Origin: Haliscomenobacteraceae bacterium
GTDB taxonomy: Bacteria; Bacteroidota; Bacteroidia; Chitinophagales; Saprospiraceae
NCBI GenBank assembly: GCA_947501115.1
Contig: CANMVX010000001.1
Span: 186,001 to 250,000 of the forward strand
DNA: 64,000 nucleotides
Reading direction: 5' to 3'
Position numbers and translations under genes: made by a program. Of the stretch, positions 33,670 through 44,298 are shown piece by piece. The notes beneath the pieces are model-generated. The model made no database searches, was not told the DNA's origin, and saw only the letters and a list, made by a program, of their open reading frames with translations. Position 1 is the stretch's first letter. Every line of letters begins with the position of its first letter.

Positions 33670-35196
33670 ATGAAAAATTTTATTTCTATTTCCATTTTAT
33701 TTCTATCTCTTTTATGCGTGAATAATGTTTTATTTGCTCAGATTAGCATCAAAGACACTATATCGATACCAAAGGAGTTAAAATCTATCACGCATCATAA
33801 AGTTATTATTGGAGGTAAAACCATTCAATATACAGCTACAGCGGGAGCACTCATTTTAAGAAATACGCAAGATGAACCTATAGCATTTTTTGGATATACG
33901 GCTTATACCAAAGATGAGGAATCTGAATTAGGTAAAAGACCCATCACGTTTGCTTACAATGGAGGGCCAGGTTCTTCCTCGATGTGGTTGCACATGGGTG
34001 CGTTAGGTCCGAAAAGAGTAGTGGTTAATGATCCATATAATAATAAACCAGCGCCCTACAAAGTAGAGGATAATCAATTTTCAATTCTTGAAAAAAGTGA
34101 TGTTGTTTTCATAGATCCTATTGGAACAGGTATAAGTAAGGCTGTTGGTAAGGCGAATAATAAGGATTTTTGGGGAGTGGATGAGGATATAAAATCAGTG
34201 AGTGGTTTTATCAAACAATATATAAATGAAAATAACAGATGGCCGTCGCCAAAATTTGTTTTGGGTGAAAGTTATGGTACCATGCGAAGTGCAGGAGTCG
34301 CTAATTATTTACAAGAAGAACTAGGTATAGCCCTCAATGGTATTATTTTGGTTTCCACTGTTTTAGATATTAAAACACTTACTTTTCAACAGGGTGATGA
34401 CCTTTCCTATATTTTACACTTGCCTGCTTATGCAGTGTCGGCCTGGTACCATGATAAGATAGTTGATAAACCTAAAGATATTGCTCAATTTGCTGAAAAG
34501 GCAAGAAGTTTTGCCTCCGGAGAATATGCTTCAGCTTTAATGAAGGGATCAGATTTAACTGATGAGGAATTTGATAAAATTGCTACCCAATATGCCGCAT
34601 TGACAGGTTTAAGTAAAGAATATGTCAGAAGGGCAAACTTACGTGTGAAAGAACCACAATTTTCACAGGAATTACTTAGAACCGAGCGTATGACCGTTGG
34701 TAGATTGGATGCAAGATATAAAGGTATCAATGAGAATTTATTAAGTGAGGGAACCTCCTATGACCCTCAAAGTAGTAGCATAAGCCCTCCTTATATTTCC
34801 GCTTTTTTAGATTATTATTATAATGAGCTAAAGGTCAATAAAATGTTAACTTATAAGACATCGGCATACAGTACGTCAGGTTTTAAATGGGATTGGAAAC
34901 ATAAGAAAAATCATGTGAACTGGGATCCCGTTACGCCTAATACAGCCGTTGATTTAGCAGAGGTTATGAGTCGTAATCCATACTTAAAAGTTTTAGCCAT
35001 TAATGGGTATTATGATTTGGCAACCCCTTTTTATGCCGCCGAATATACTCTTAAACACATGGGGTTAGACAAGCGCATTCAAAGTAATATTATTTTAAAA
35101 TATTATGAATCTGGTCACATGATGTATATAGATCCAGCATCAGGAAAACAGTTTAAGGACGATATTATTGAATTTATTAACCTTGCCTTAAAGTAA
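33670..35196 (+). CDS. Serine carboxypeptidase, family S10
   Basis: The 508-residue exported protein has a signal peptide ending near FAQ (residue 24). Family S10 signatures: AYNGGPGSSSMWLHMGALGP (oxyanion region), LGESYGTMRSAG with the nucleophile Ser201, INGYYDLATPFYAAEYT with the Asp, and YYESGHMMYIDP with the His. The enzyme releases C-terminal amino acids from peptides, with an optimum usually at low pH. Bacterial S10 enzymes are periplasmic or secreted. It stands alone between the BNR gene and the convergent araA. Confidence 0.92.
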   Translation: MKNFISISILFLSLLCVNNVLFAQISIKDTISIPKELKSITHHKVIIGGKTIQYTATAGALILRNTQDEPIAFFGYTAYTKDEESELGKRPITFAYNGGPGSSSMWLHMGALGPKRVVVNDPYNNKPAPYKVEDNQFSILEKSDVVFIDPIGTGISKAVGKANNKDFWGVDEDIKSVSGFIKQYINENNRWPSPKFVLGESYGTMRSAGVANYLQEELGIALNGIILVSTVLDIKTLTFQQGDDLSYILHLPAYAVSAWYHDKIVDKPKDIAQFAEKARSFASGEYASALMKGSDLTDEEFDKIATQYAALTGLSKEYVRRANLRVKEPQFSQELLRTERMTVGRLDARYKGINENLLSEGTSYDPQSSSISPPYISAFLDYYYNELKVNKMLTYKTSAYSTSGFKWDWKHKKNHVNWDPVTPNTAVDLAEVMSRNPYLKVLAINGYYDLATPFYAAEYTLKHMGLDKRIQSNIILKYYESGHMMYIDPASGKQFKDDIIEFINLALK

Positions 35197-35299
35197 TTTT
35201 GTTCCATTTTGACCATATTCTTCATAAATTAATCATCGAAAATGGTCGTGATTTGATTTTAAAGGCAGAATATTTTTATGAATGGTTGAAATCAATCTC

Positions 35300-36787
35300 T
35301 TACTTAAAACTAGCTTCATTTTGCCTTAACTCATTTTTAAAGTGACTTAGGTTCCCCATTTCTTTATGAATTAAAGCGAGTTCTATGCCAGCTACTTCTG
35401 CAAAATCCTGTAATGTCTCCGTGCTTATATTTTGACTGTACACCGTATGGTGAGCTCCACCTGCCAGTAACCAGGCAGCACAAGCAGTTTCCATATCAGG
35501 TTGAGGTTTCCATAAAACCCTGGCAACAGGAAGTTTAGGTAAAGTATGAAGGGGCGTTACGGCTTCTACTTCATTAACTAAAAGACGGAATCTATGACCA
35601 AGATCTATCAAAGAGGCATTCAGCGCTTTTCCTCCCTCGACATTGAAAACCAGTCTGACTGGATCAGATTTTCCACCAATACCTAAGGGATGAATTTCAC
35701 AGGAAGGTTTTTCGTGTGCAATGCTGGGACAAATTTCCAACATGTGTGCCCCTAATACCATTTCATTGTTGGGCTCAAAATGATAAGTATAATCTTCCAT
35801 GAAGGAATTCCCACCTGCTAATCCAATACTCATGGTTTTCATTGCTCTTAACAAGGCTGCCGTTTTCCAATCTCCTTCAGCACCAAATCCAAATCCTTTT
35901 TGCATTAAACGCTGAACGGAAATGCCCGGCAATTGCGTCAATCCATGTAAATCCTCAAAAGTGGTGGTAAATCCCTTATATTGTCCCTTTGTTAAAAAAT
36001 TTGTTAATCCCAACTCTATTTTTGCAGCCTCTCTTAATGAATTATAGTGAGTGCCGTTTATTGATAATGAGGATGTTAAATGATATTCTTGATTATAAAC
36101 CTCACATAAATCATCTATCTCCGATGCTTTAACCTGGTCGATTTCTGAAACCAAATCACCAATTCCATGGGTGTTTACTTGAAAACCAAATGTTATCTGA
36201 GCCTCCACTTTGTCTCCTTCAGTAACAGCCACTTGCCTCATATTATCACCAAAACGGACAAATTTGGCGTTCTGAAGGTCATGCCAACCTAATATTGCTC
36301 TGGTCCAATCATTTATTTGACTGGATACGCGTTCATTCTGCCAATGTCCAACAATTACCTTTCGGGGAATTTTCATTCGTGACAGGATATATCCAAATTC
36401 ACGGTCACCATGGGCAGATTGATTCAGATTCATAAAATCCATGTCAATGTCATTCCATGGGATATCGCGATTGAATTGCGTATGAAGGTGACATAAAGGC
36501 TTTTGTAAAATCTTCAAGCCGTTAATCCACATTTTTGAAGGCGAAAACGTATGCATCCAGGTGATAATGCCAATACAATCAGTGTTATAATTGGCATCGA
36601 GGATGAGTTGGTAGATTTCTTCAGATGACTTTAATACAGGTTTGAAAACCAGCTGAATGGGTAGGTTGTTTTTAAGAAGATGCACAATGTGCTGTGCATT
36701 ATCTGCTACTTTATTAAGTGTTTCCTGCCCATATAAATGTTGGCTTCCCGTTAGGAACCAAATTTCAAGTTTTTTAAAAGAATCCAT
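35300..36787 (-). CDS. araA: L-arabinose isomerase
   Basis: Start at 36787 ([20 protein letters not shown]) is ten bases after the araD stop. An in-frame start at 36841 would overlap araD and is rejected. The 495 residues contain the AraA motifs [51 protein letters not shown] and the metal-ligand region [19 protein letters not shown], plus [13 protein letters not shown]. It converts L-arabinose to L-ribulose. It is the last gene of the operon araB-araD-araA. Confidence 0.97.
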   Translation of the reverse strand: MDSFKKLEIWFLTGSQHLYGQETLNKVADNAQHIVHLLKNNLPIQLVFKPVLKSSEEIYQLILDANYNTDCIGIITWMHTFSPSKMWINGLKILQKPLCHLHTQFNRDIPWNDIDMDFMNLNQSAHGDREFGYILSRMKIPRKVIVGHWQNERVSSQINDWTRAILGWHDLQNAKFVRFGDNMRQVAVTEGDKVEAQITFGFQVNTHGIGDLVSEIDQVKASEIDDLCEVYNQEYHLTSSLSINGTHYNSLREAAKIELGLTNFLTKGQYKGFTTTFEDLHGLTQLPGISVQRLMQKGFGFGAEGDWKTAALLRAMKTMSIGLAGGNSFMEDYTYHFEPNNEMVLGAHMLEICPSIAHEKPSCEIHPLGIGGKSDPVRLVFNVEGGKALNASLIDLGHRFRLLVNEVEAVTPLHTLPKLPVARVLWKPQPDMETACAAWLLAGGAHHTVYSQNISTETLQDFAEVAGIELALIHKEMGNLSHFKNELRQNEASFK

Positions 36788-36797
36788 TATCAATGAT

Positions 36798-37499
36798 TTA
36801 TTGTTGTCCATAATAGGCATCAGGACCATGCTTCCTTTCAAAATGCTTTTTAATCAAAGCATCTTTAAGCAATGGCGCTTGCGGATTTATCTGTTCTGTT
36901 AACCAGGCCATTCGGGCAATCTCTTCCAAAACGGCAGCATTATAAAGGGCTTTTTGGCTATTTTTTCCCCAGGTGAATGGAGCATGATTTCCAAGGAGGA
37001 TCATTTCAATTTCTTGATAATCTAATTTTTTTTCAAGGAAATGTTGAATAATCTGTTGTCCTGTTTCCATTTCATAATCGCCTTGTATCATTTCATCGTT
37101 CATAGGGGGAGCGCAAGGCACTGCCTCTGTTAAATGATCGGCATGGGTTGTTCCATAAATAGGAATTTCTCGTTGGGCTTGTGCCCAGGCCGTTGCGTAC
37201 GTTGAATGAGTATGGACAATACTGTTTATCTGGCCCCAGTTTTTATAAAGGAAGGCGTGGGTTTTTGTATCTGAAGATGGTCTGAGTTTTCCATCTATAA
37301 CGCGACCATCAAAATCGACAATAATCATCTTTTGTGGGGTGAGTTCACTATACGGAACACCGCTTGGTTTTATGGCAAAAACGTTGTTTTTATGGTCTGC
37401 CACGCTTACATTTCCAAAGGTAAACAGAACCAAACCTAAAGCAGGTAATTGCATGTTGGCGTGATAACATTCCTTTTTTAAAGATTTAAAATGTTTCAT
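36798..37499 (-). CDS. araD: L-ribulose-5-phosphate 4-epimerase
   Basis: The 233 residues carry AraD signatures: [16 protein letters not shown], the zinc-binding [21 protein letters not shown] with its two His, then GTTHADHL, and a third His in NHAPFTWG. It interconverts L-ribulose 5-phosphate and D-xylulose 5-phosphate, feeding the pentose phosphate pathway. It starts three bases after the araB stop and is followed by araA after ten bases. Confidence 0.97.
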   Translation of the reverse strand: MKHFKSLKKECYHANMQLPALGLVLFTFGNVSVADHKNNVFAIKPSGVPYSELTPQKMIIVDFDGRVIDGKLRPSSDTKTHAFLYKNWGQINSIVHTHSTYATAWAQAQREIPIYGTTHADHLTEAVPCAPPMNDEMIQGDYEMETGQQIIQHFLEKKLDYQEIEMILLGNHAPFTWGKNSQKALYNAAVLEEIARMAWLTEQINPQAPLLKDALIKKHFERKHGPDAYYGQQ

Positions 37500-37502
37500 T
37501 GG

Positions 37503-39170
37503 CTACATTAGATTTTTTTCAAGGTAGTTACCCAGCGATAGGTATTTTTGGTACCTCCTCTGATACAAATCTACTTTTTCCTGATTGGGATAATATGTTT
37601 TTTCAAATCCAGCACCCATAGCTTGCATAGCCTGTTCAACCTGAGAATAGATTCCAGCGGCTGTTGCAGCGAACATGGCAGCGCCAAGGGCACAAGTTTG
37701 TTCACTTTTATGTACTTTGACTGGCATATTTAACACGTCAGCTAACATTTGCATAATAAATGGCGATTTTTTTGCCACGCCACCTAATCCTATGATTCCT
37801 TTCACTGGAATTCCTTCCTGAATAAATCGTTCCACTATCGCTTTTGATCCAAAACAAGTGGCTTCTACTAAGGCTCTAAATACGTGGGGTGCTTCAGTTC
37901 CTAAATTCAAATGGGAAATGGCACCTTCTAGTCGTTGTTCTGCATCTGGTGTTCTTCGACCATTTAGCCAGTCCACAGCTAAGGTTGATGTTATTTCAAG
38001 GGGTAATTCGTCGGCTTGTTGAGAAAGTTTATACAATAAATTTGAATCTAAGGAATGTATTAATTCTTTCTTTTGATCTTCAGATAGCATCGCAGATTCT
38101 TCAATAATTTGCATGGTCGGCTTAAGTAGCAGGTTTTTAAACCAGGCGTAAACATCACCAAAGGCCGATTGGCCTGCTTCTAAACCATATAAGCCGGGTA
38201 AAATAGATCCTTTTACCTGTCCACATATTCCTTTAACGCATTTATTATTCAAGTCTTTAGCTGAAACCACCATCATATCGCAGGTGGATGTGCCCATTAC
38301 TTTACTTAGATAAAAAGGTTCAATTTGACCGCCAACGGCACCAACATGTGCATCAAAAGCGCCAATGCCAATGGTCACATCAAGAGGTAATCCTAATTTT
38401 TCGGACCATTCAGGCGCTATTTTTCCTGCAACACTATCTGTGGAATATATATTTTGATGCAATTTTTCTGTAAAGCCATCCAGCAAAGCATCAATAGCAG
38501 CAAAATAATCATTGGAAGGATACCCATCAAAAGATTCTGACCATAATGCTTTATGACCAGCTGCACAAATACCTCGTTTTAAATCTTTAAGGCTTTTTCC
38601 ACCTGTTAAAACAAAGGGTATCCAGTCACAATGTTCCACAAAGCTGGCGACGTTAGACCTTATTTTTTCATCTGTTTTTAAAATATGAAGCAATTTCGCC
38701 CAAAACCATTCGGAGGAATATATCCCTCCAACATATTGCAAATAATCGGTATTACTTTGTCGATTATAATTATTGATTGCCTCCGCTTCCTCAATACTGG
38801 TATGATCTTTCCATAAAATAAACATGGCGTTTGGATTATCAGCAAACTCGGGAAGCAAGGAAAGGGGAGTGCCAGATTCATCAACGGCAACAGGCGTTGA
38901 ACCTGTTGTATCTATTGAAATGCCTTTTATATTTTGAATTATTTCCTCACTAAGTCCTTGAAGACAAGCTTTTATGGTGTAGGTTAAACCTTCCAGATAA
39001 TCCAGCGGATGTTGTCGAAACTGATTCAAACCAGGATGACAAAAAAGTTGATTTTTCCAACGCGGGTAATAAAAAACGGAGGTGGCTATTTCCTCTCCAT
39101 TCAGCGCATTTACCAGTAGTGAACGAACTGAATCAGTCCCAAAATCTACACCGAAAACATATTTATTCAT
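37503..39170 (-). CDS. araB: Ribulokinase
   Basis: The 555 residues belong to the FGGY kinases: FGVDFGTDSVRSLLVNALNG (phosphate 1 motif), GISIDTTGSTPVAVDE, TIGIGAFDAHVGAVGGQ, LEAGQSAFGDVYAWF and GIIGLGGVAKKSPFIMQMLAD (FGGY C-domain), then EQTCALGAAMFAATAAGIY. The length and this pattern fit ribulokinase rather than xylulokinase. It phosphorylates L-ribulose and is the first gene of araB-araD-araA. A long inverted repeat lies 95-140 bases upstream of its start. Confidence 0.95.
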   Translation of the reverse strand: MNKYVFGVDFGTDSVRSLLVNALNGEEIATSVFYYPRWKNQLFCHPGLNQFRQHPLDYLEGLTYTIKACLQGLSEEIIQNIKGISIDTTGSTPVAVDESGTPLSLLPEFADNPNAMFILWKDHTSIEEAEAINNYNRQSNTDYLQYVGGIYSSEWFWAKLLHILKTDEKIRSNVASFVEHCDWIPFVLTGGKSLKDLKRGICAAGHKALWSESFDGYPSNDYFAAIDALLDGFTEKLHQNIYSTDSVAGKIAPEWSEKLGLPLDVTIGIGAFDAHVGAVGGQIEPFYLSKVMGTSTCDMMVVSAKDLNNKCVKGICGQVKGSILPGLYGLEAGQSAFGDVYAWFKNLLLKPTMQIIEESAMLSEDQKKELIHSLDSNLLYKLSQQADELPLEITSTLAVDWLNGRRTPDAEQRLEGAISHLNLGTEAPHVFRALVEATCFGSKAIVERFIQEGIPVKGIIGLGGVAKKSPFIMQMLADVLNMPVKVHKSEQTCALGAAMFAATAAGIYSQVEQAMQAMGAGFEKTYYPNQEKVDLYQRRYQKYLSLGNYLEKNLM

Positions 39171-39264
39171 AAAAATTTACCTGAAAATGAATACCATTAA
39201 ACAAAGCTAAAATAACAAAATTAAAGAAGGATTTTCATTTTAACCCATTTAATATTTGCTGCTT

Positions 39265-39310
39265 ATAATCAGCCATAACTAGTATAAAAAATATACTTAT
39301 GGCTGATTAT
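39265..39310. promoter_or_regulatory. Long inverted repeat between araB and sulfatase
   Basis: ATAATCAGCCATAA (39265-39278) and TTATGGCTGATTAT (39297-39310) are perfect 14-base arms. Inside, AGTATA and TATACT give a second, nested dyad around AAAAA. It lies within the 171-base region between the divergent araB and sulfatase genes, close to the sulfatase start. It is a good candidate operator for a regulator of arabinose or sulfated-glycan use. Confidence 0.6.
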
Positions 39311-39341
39311 AATGTATATTTAAGAATAAAATCTACCCTAT

Positions 39342-40703
39342 ATGAGATATTTTTTACTTGTTTGCCTAAGTGCAATCTTATTTTCTTCCCTTCATCCATT
39401 ACAAAAGAGGACGATTGATAAAAAATCGTTACCAAATATTCTCTTGATTTTAACAGATGATCAAGGGTTATATGATGTTTCTTATCAGGGAACAAAAGAT
39501 ATAAAGACGCCCAATATTGACGGTATTGCAGCTAATGGTATCAGATTTAATCAGTTTTATGCCAATTGTACGGTATGTTCACCTACCAGAGCCGCTATTT
39601 TATCAGGTACTTATCCCGATTATGTTGGAGTGCCCGGAGTTATAAGAACCAAAGAAGAAGATAATTGGGGGTATTTAGATCCAAAGGTAAAATTACTACC
39701 AACCTATCTTAAAAGTACTGGATATAACACCGCAATCATTGGGAAATGGCATCTGGGATTAACTTCGCCAAATTTGCCAAATGAAAAAGGGTTTGACTAT
39801 TTTCATGGATGGTTGGGCGATATGATGGATGATTATTGGTCGCATAGACGCCATGACATTAATTATATGAGACTAAATGAAAAGGTTATTGATCCGTCGG
39901 GGCATGCAACAGATTTATTTTCTGATTGGTCCATCGATTATATTAAAAGAACATCCCAAAATAAGAAACCATTCTTTCTTTACCTTGCTTATAATGCACC
40001 ACATTTTCCAGTTCAACCTCCTGCTGAATGGTTGGAAAAAGTAAAGATGCGCGAACCTCAATTACCTGAAAAAAGAGCGAACCTCGTCGCATTTATTGAA
40101 CATTTGGATTATAGGATCGGTACGGTTATTCAATCTTTAAAAGATCAGGGGATATATGATAATACATTGATTATTTTCACCAGTGATAATGGAGGACATT
40201 TGCCTGATCTTGCAAATAATGGTCCTTACCGCGATGGCAAACAGAGTATGTATGAAGGTGGTTTGAGAGTTCCAACCTGTATTTCATGGCCTTCAATGAT
40301 TGAAAATGGACGTATTTCAGAATCTAATTGGTTGTCTATGGACCTTTTTCATACCATTTTGGATATAACTGGCGTTCAGCAAAATGCGCCATCCGTAGGA
40401 AAAAGTATGCTTAATGAATTAAAGAATTCATCACCTGATACGATGGAAATTCGGGAAATGTACTTTACCAGAAGAGAAGGAGGGGCAAATTACAATGCTG
40501 ATTGTAGTTATGCATTGAGATTTGGTGATTGGAAATTGATTAGAAATTACCCAGGATTACCTATGGAATTGTATAATTTGAAAGTTGATCCTTTTGAAAA
40601 AATGAATGTGATAAAAGAAAATCCAAAGATTTTTGCAGATTTAAACAAAAGATTAATGAGGCATATTCAACAGGCGGGTAAAACACCTTGGCAAAAACCT
40701 TAA
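39342..40703 (+). CDS. Sulfatase, exported
   Basis: The 453-residue protein begins with a signal peptide (RYFLLVCLSAILFSSLH). The sulfatase pattern follows: NILLILTDDQGLYDVSYQG (metal Asp pair), the maturation motif CSPTRAAILSGTYP with Cys79, GKWHLGLTSPNLPNEKGFDY and TSDNGGHLPDLANNGPYRDG. It should need FGE or anSME maturation. The FGE gene at 17.2 kb is a candidate maturase. It stands divergent from the araBDA operon. The substrate is unknown. Confidence 0.93.
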   Translation: MRYFLLVCLSAILFSSLHPLQKRTIDKKSLPNILLILTDDQGLYDVSYQGTKDIKTPNIDGIAANGIRFNQFYANCTVCSPTRAAILSGTYPDYVGVPGVIRTKEEDNWGYLDPKVKLLPTYLKSTGYNTAIIGKWHLGLTSPNLPNEKGFDYFHGWLGDMMDDYWSHRRHDINYMRLNEKVIDPSGHATDLFSDWSIDYIKRTSQNKKPFFLYLAYNAPHFPVQPPAEWLEKVKMREPQLPEKRANLVAFIEHLDYRIGTVIQSLKDQGIYDNTLIIFTSDNGGHLPDLANNGPYRDGKQSMYEGGLRVPTCISWPSMIENGRISESNWLSMDLFHTILDITGVQQNAPSVGKSMLNELKNSSPDTMEIREMYFTRREGGANYNADCSYALRFGDWKLIRNYPGLPMELYNLKVDPFEKMNVIKENPKIFADLNKRLMRHIQQAGKTPWQKP

Positions 40704-40704
40704 T

Positions 40705-40744
40705 AAAAAAAGGCCAGTAAGAAATAATCTACTGGCCTTTTTTT
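40705..40744. terminator. Bidirectional terminator between sulfatase and ThuA fusion gene
   Basis: AAAAAAAGGCCAGTA and TACTGGCCTTTTTTT form a perfect 15-base stem with a ten-base loop. It has A and T tracts on both sides, so it can serve the two convergent genes. Confidence 0.85.
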
Positions 40745-40760
40745 ATGGATAAAATCTTAT

Positions 40761-43700
40761 TTATTCAGTTTTAAATTCAATATTGACCATTGCAGCAGCA
40801 GGTTCACCCTCTTTAATGGGTTTAGTAACAAAATACAAGGTATGTTTTTTCTTGTCTGTTACTGGAGTGAGCTTGATTTCGCAACCACCAAAATATGGCG
40901 GTTTTGGACCTGTAGCTGTTAATTTAAAAACAGAACTTCCAAGAACCTTGCCAGTTGGGCTGTCTAAACGTGCTTCTATAGTATAGCCATCCTTACCAGC
41001 TTCTTGTCCGGCAGCAGCAATCTGAAGCTTAATGATTTGAGTTAAATCAATATCGTTCAAAGAAAATGAAGCCTGGGTGGAAGGGAACAACATTAAAGTT
41101 TGTCCTCCATATTTCATGATTGAAAATCCATTTAGATTTTTAGCCTGATCCATGCCAATTTTTGGACTCTTTAGGACCACAGAACCATTTCCACTTAAAG
41201 GCTTAGATTCTTTACCACCCCGGTCAGTGAAACTTGCATTTAAAACAAACATACCGCTTTCGCTGAAAGTTTTTCCTAAGAGTGGATCTGCTACAATTCC
41301 TTTGGCTGGTAAAGATGGTTTTGGTGCCTCTTTTTGCCCCAAAGACATGATATAGGAAATAATTTTAGTAGCATCGTCATTTTTTAATTCAGTATTTGCT
41401 GGCATGACGGTTTCTCCCCAAACACCTGAACCACCTTTTTGTATCTTATTTAACAGATAGGTAGTGACATTTGGCTGTCTTCTGTATTTTTTTGCCACAT
41501 CGGTGAAAGAAGGACCTATAGAAGGTTCGTCTGCTTTATGACAAGTGATACAAGTAGTTGAATTGACGATACTTTTTCCAATAATCGCATCGGCAACAAT
41601 TAAATGACCTTTTGAAGCCTCGGCTTGATCCAAACCAGAGATATAATCAGCGGAAACATACAAAGAAGCAATATTTTTAATGGCTTTTTTGTCGTCTGCA
41701 TCATTTATCGATACTGAGTAATCTACAGGCTTTTTCGGAAAATAAAAAGTCTTATTACTGATAATGTCTATGCTCACTTCTGGCGCAATATTACCAGCAT
41801 ACACAGAAACTAATCCACTTTTTGCAGACAAGTTACTTGGGTCACTTACCTTCACGTTTACGTCGAAATCGCCTATTTCTTTAAATGTATAAGAAAGTTC
41901 AGGCACCATGGTATTTATAGTCTGACCATTGCCTAGGTCCCAGGTATAAGTTAGCTTATCATTTTCAGGGTCACTCGCTGACACAGAAAATTTAGCTGAA
42001 AAAGGTATGGCTCCGGATGTCTTATCCACCTTAATATTTTTAACGACGGGTGATCTGTTCCCAGCATTGTAATCAATTCTTGAAAGGGCAGCATCTATGT
42101 TTTTTGAAAACCAACCGTTTCCATATTCTAATGCGTAAAATCTACCATCTGGCCCTATTTCAAGGTCAATCAGAGCATTAAATTTGTTGGATCCCATGAA
42201 TGGTTCCATTTTATCGAAATCACCATTTGGAAGCATAGTAACTGCTTTTATCCATCCTCTAATCCATTCATAAGCAAAAAATTTGCCATCGTAATAAGAA
42301 GGATATCTGGTGGCTTCCGGATAAAGGTCGCTATAGTAAACAGGTCCTGCCATGGCATTTCGGCCTCCTGTACCTACAGATGGAAAATCTGGTGAAGTAT
42401 CATAAGGGTACCAAATGAAGGCTGGTTGTGCTGGAGGCAATTGAGTAATCCCTGTGTTATTTCTGGAATTATTCACAGGATTCTTTGGGTCAAATGTGAT
42501 ACCAGTTTCACCTGAATCAAAATTATATTCTGAATAGGCATAATTATTTCCAACAAAATAAGGCCATCCAAAATTACCCGCTTTGCGTGCTTGATTTACC
42601 TCGTCGTAACCTCTTGGACCTCTCGTTTTTAAACTATCCACATTGGAATCCGGACCAACCTCACCCCAATATAAATAACCATTTTTTTGATCTACGGTAA
42701 TTCTATAAGGATTTCTATTTCCTTGAACATAAATTTCAGGTCTTGTTTTTGGGGTACCTACAGCATATAAATTACCTTCTGGAATATCATAAGTGCCGTC
42801 AGCATTTACCTTAATCCTTAATATTTTACCTCTTAAATCATTACTATTTCCTGAACTTCTTCTTGCATCGTATTGCTCAAGTCCTGGTCTGTCATCTAAT
42901 GGAGCAAAACCACGTAAAACTAATCCACCTTTAGGTTGATTAAATGGTGTAGCATTATCTCCTGTAGATAGATACAATAAACCATTTTTATCAAAGGCTA
43001 TAGAACCACCCGTATGACAACAAATATTCCGTTGAGAATTCACCTCTAAAATTATTTTTTCAGAGCTCAAATCCCATTGGTCATTTTTGAAAGTAAATCT
43101 GGAAAGTCTGTTTACCGCCTTATCTCCGGAAGGAGCATAATATACATATACAAAACCATTGGTAGCAAAATTAGGATCTTTCTGAATACCCATTAATCCT
43201 TCTTCGGCATTTACACCCGGTGTTTCTGTTTTCCAATAAACATCTAATTTTACTATTTCCTTAGCCTCATCGCTTCCATTCTTATACAATAAAACTTCAC
43301 CCCTTCTTTGAGCAATAAGGATGTCAAAATTAGGAAGAATTGTCATTTCAGTGGGTTCAGTGAATCCACCTTGAACCAAGTTTTTCTTTTCAAATCTATT
43401 TTCTTCAGGAACTCTTTTTGTTTTAGCCTTGCTATAATCTAAGGTCTTGTTTTCACCCATAGCATATTGAATGCCTGCAAGTACATGTTTTAAAAATAAA
43501 TCTTCAGTGTAGGACTCTTTAGTATGTCCGCCAGCTGTATAGAAAGCCCTTCCGCCATCAAATTCATGATACCAGGCGAGGGGATGTTTCCCCATTTTAT
43601 ACCCACCTAAATAGCTTGATTCATCAAGGTTCATCAAAACATTTACCTTAGGGTTCATTTTTTTATAGCTATACCATTCATCTGTTCTTTCCCAGGTTTC

Positions 43701-44222
43701 AGGAAGGAATTTAGTGGATGCGTGTGCTTTATCAGCTATATTAATTTTACCTTTCTGTACATTTGGATGAGGGTCATTTATACCTGGATGATCTAAAAAT
43801 TGACCTCCAGCCAGTCGGTTATACCAACCCCACTCATATTCTGTATCGGCAGCTGCGTGTATCCCTACATAACCACCACCTGCCTGAATATATCTTTCAA
43901 AATCAGCTTCCTGATAGTGGTTTAAAACATCTCCGGTAGTGCTTAACCAAATCACAGCTGCATATTTTGATAAGTTTTCTTCGGAAATTAAGGTTGCATC
44001 ATTTGTGACATCAACGGTAAATCCATTTGCCAATCCTAATTTTTTAACAGCCGCTATTCCATCAGGGATAGATTCGTGCACAAACCCAGCGGTCTTATAA
44101 AAAACCAATACTTTGGGTGGCTCATTGTTAAAAAAAAAGGATAATTGACCAAAAAGTAGCATACTTAATACTACGAATGGTATTTTGAAAAGGTAAAATA
44201 GGTTCATCATCTGAAAATTCAA
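40761..44222 (-). CDS. ThuA / PQQ-type sugar dehydrogenase / PKD / cytochrome c fusion protein
   Basis: The 1153-residue exported protein has four parts after a signal (PFVVLSMLLFGQLS). A ThuA-like domain spans ~35-255 (VLVFYKTAGFVHESIPDG, GGGYVGIHAAADTEYEWGWY). A soluble glucose/aldose dehydrogenase six-bladed propeller spans ~275-715 (GLMGIQKDPNFATNGFVYVY, CCHTGGSIAFDKNGLLYLST, GNRNPYRITVDQKNGYLYWG). A PKD domain follows at ~730-810, and a cytochrome c domain at ~870-960 with the haem motif CITCH at 891-895 and MPANTEL as a possible Met ligand. The last ~150 residues are a CBM-like beta domain. Substrate oxidation and electron transfer within one polypeptide are inferred. Confidence 0.88.
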   Translation of the reverse strand: MNFQMMNLFYLFKIPFVVLSMLLFGQLSFFFNNEPPKVLVFYKTAGFVHESIPDGIAAVKKLGLANGFTVDVTNDATLISEENLSKYAAVIWLSTTGDVLNHYQEADFERYIQAGGGYVGIHAAADTEYEWGWYNRLAGGQFLDHPGINDPHPNVQKGKINIADKAHASTKFLPETWERTDEWYSYKKMNPKVNVLMNLDESSYLGGYKMGKHPLAWYHEFDGGRAFYTAGGHTKESYTEDLFLKHVLAGIQYAMGENKTLDYSKAKTKRVPEENRFEKKNLVQGGFTEPTEMTILPNFDILIAQRRGEVLLYKNGSDEAKEIVKLDVYWKTETPGVNAEEGLMGIQKDPNFATNGFVYVYYAPSGDKAVNRLSRFTFKNDQWDLSSEKIILEVNSQRNICCHTGGSIAFDKNGLLYLSTGDNATPFNQPKGGLVLRGFAPLDDRPGLEQYDARRSSGNSNDLRGKILRIKVNADGTYDIPEGNLYAVGTPKTRPEIYVQGNRNPYRITVDQKNGYLYWGEVGPDSNVDSLKTRGPRGYDEVNQARKAGNFGWPYFVGNNYAYSEYNFDSGETGITFDPKNPVNNSRNNTGITQLPPAQPAFIWYPYDTSPDFPSVGTGGRNAMAGPVYYSDLYPEATRYPSYYDGKFFAYEWIRGWIKAVTMLPNGDFDKMEPFMGSNKFNALIDLEIGPDGRFYALEYGNGWFSKNIDAALSRIDYNAGNRSPVVKNIKVDKTSGAIPFSAKFSVSASDPENDKLTYTWDLGNGQTINTMVPELSYTFKEIGDFDVNVKVSDPSNLSAKSGLVSVYAGNIAPEVSIDIISNKTFYFPKKPVDYSVSINDADDKKAIKNIASLYVSADYISGLDQAEASKGHLIVADAIIGKSIVNSTTCITCHKADEPSIGPSFTDVAKKYRRQPNVTTYLLNKIQKGGSGVWGETVMPANTELKNDDATKIISYIMSLGQKEAPKPSLPAKGIVADPLLGKTFSESGMFVLNASFTDRGGKESKPLSGNGSVVLKSPKIGMDQAKNLNGFSIMKYGGQTLMLFPSTQASFSLNDIDLTQIIKLQIAAAGQEAGKDGYTIEARLDSPTGKVLGSSVFKLTATGPKPPYFGGCEIKLTPVTDKKKHTLYFVTKPIKEGEPAAAMVNIEFKTE

Positions 44223-44298
44223 TATTTTATAGGGTTAACGCGTGTAATTTAAGGATATTTCAATAATATCGTTTAAAAAGTCCTAATGAATTTATTTT

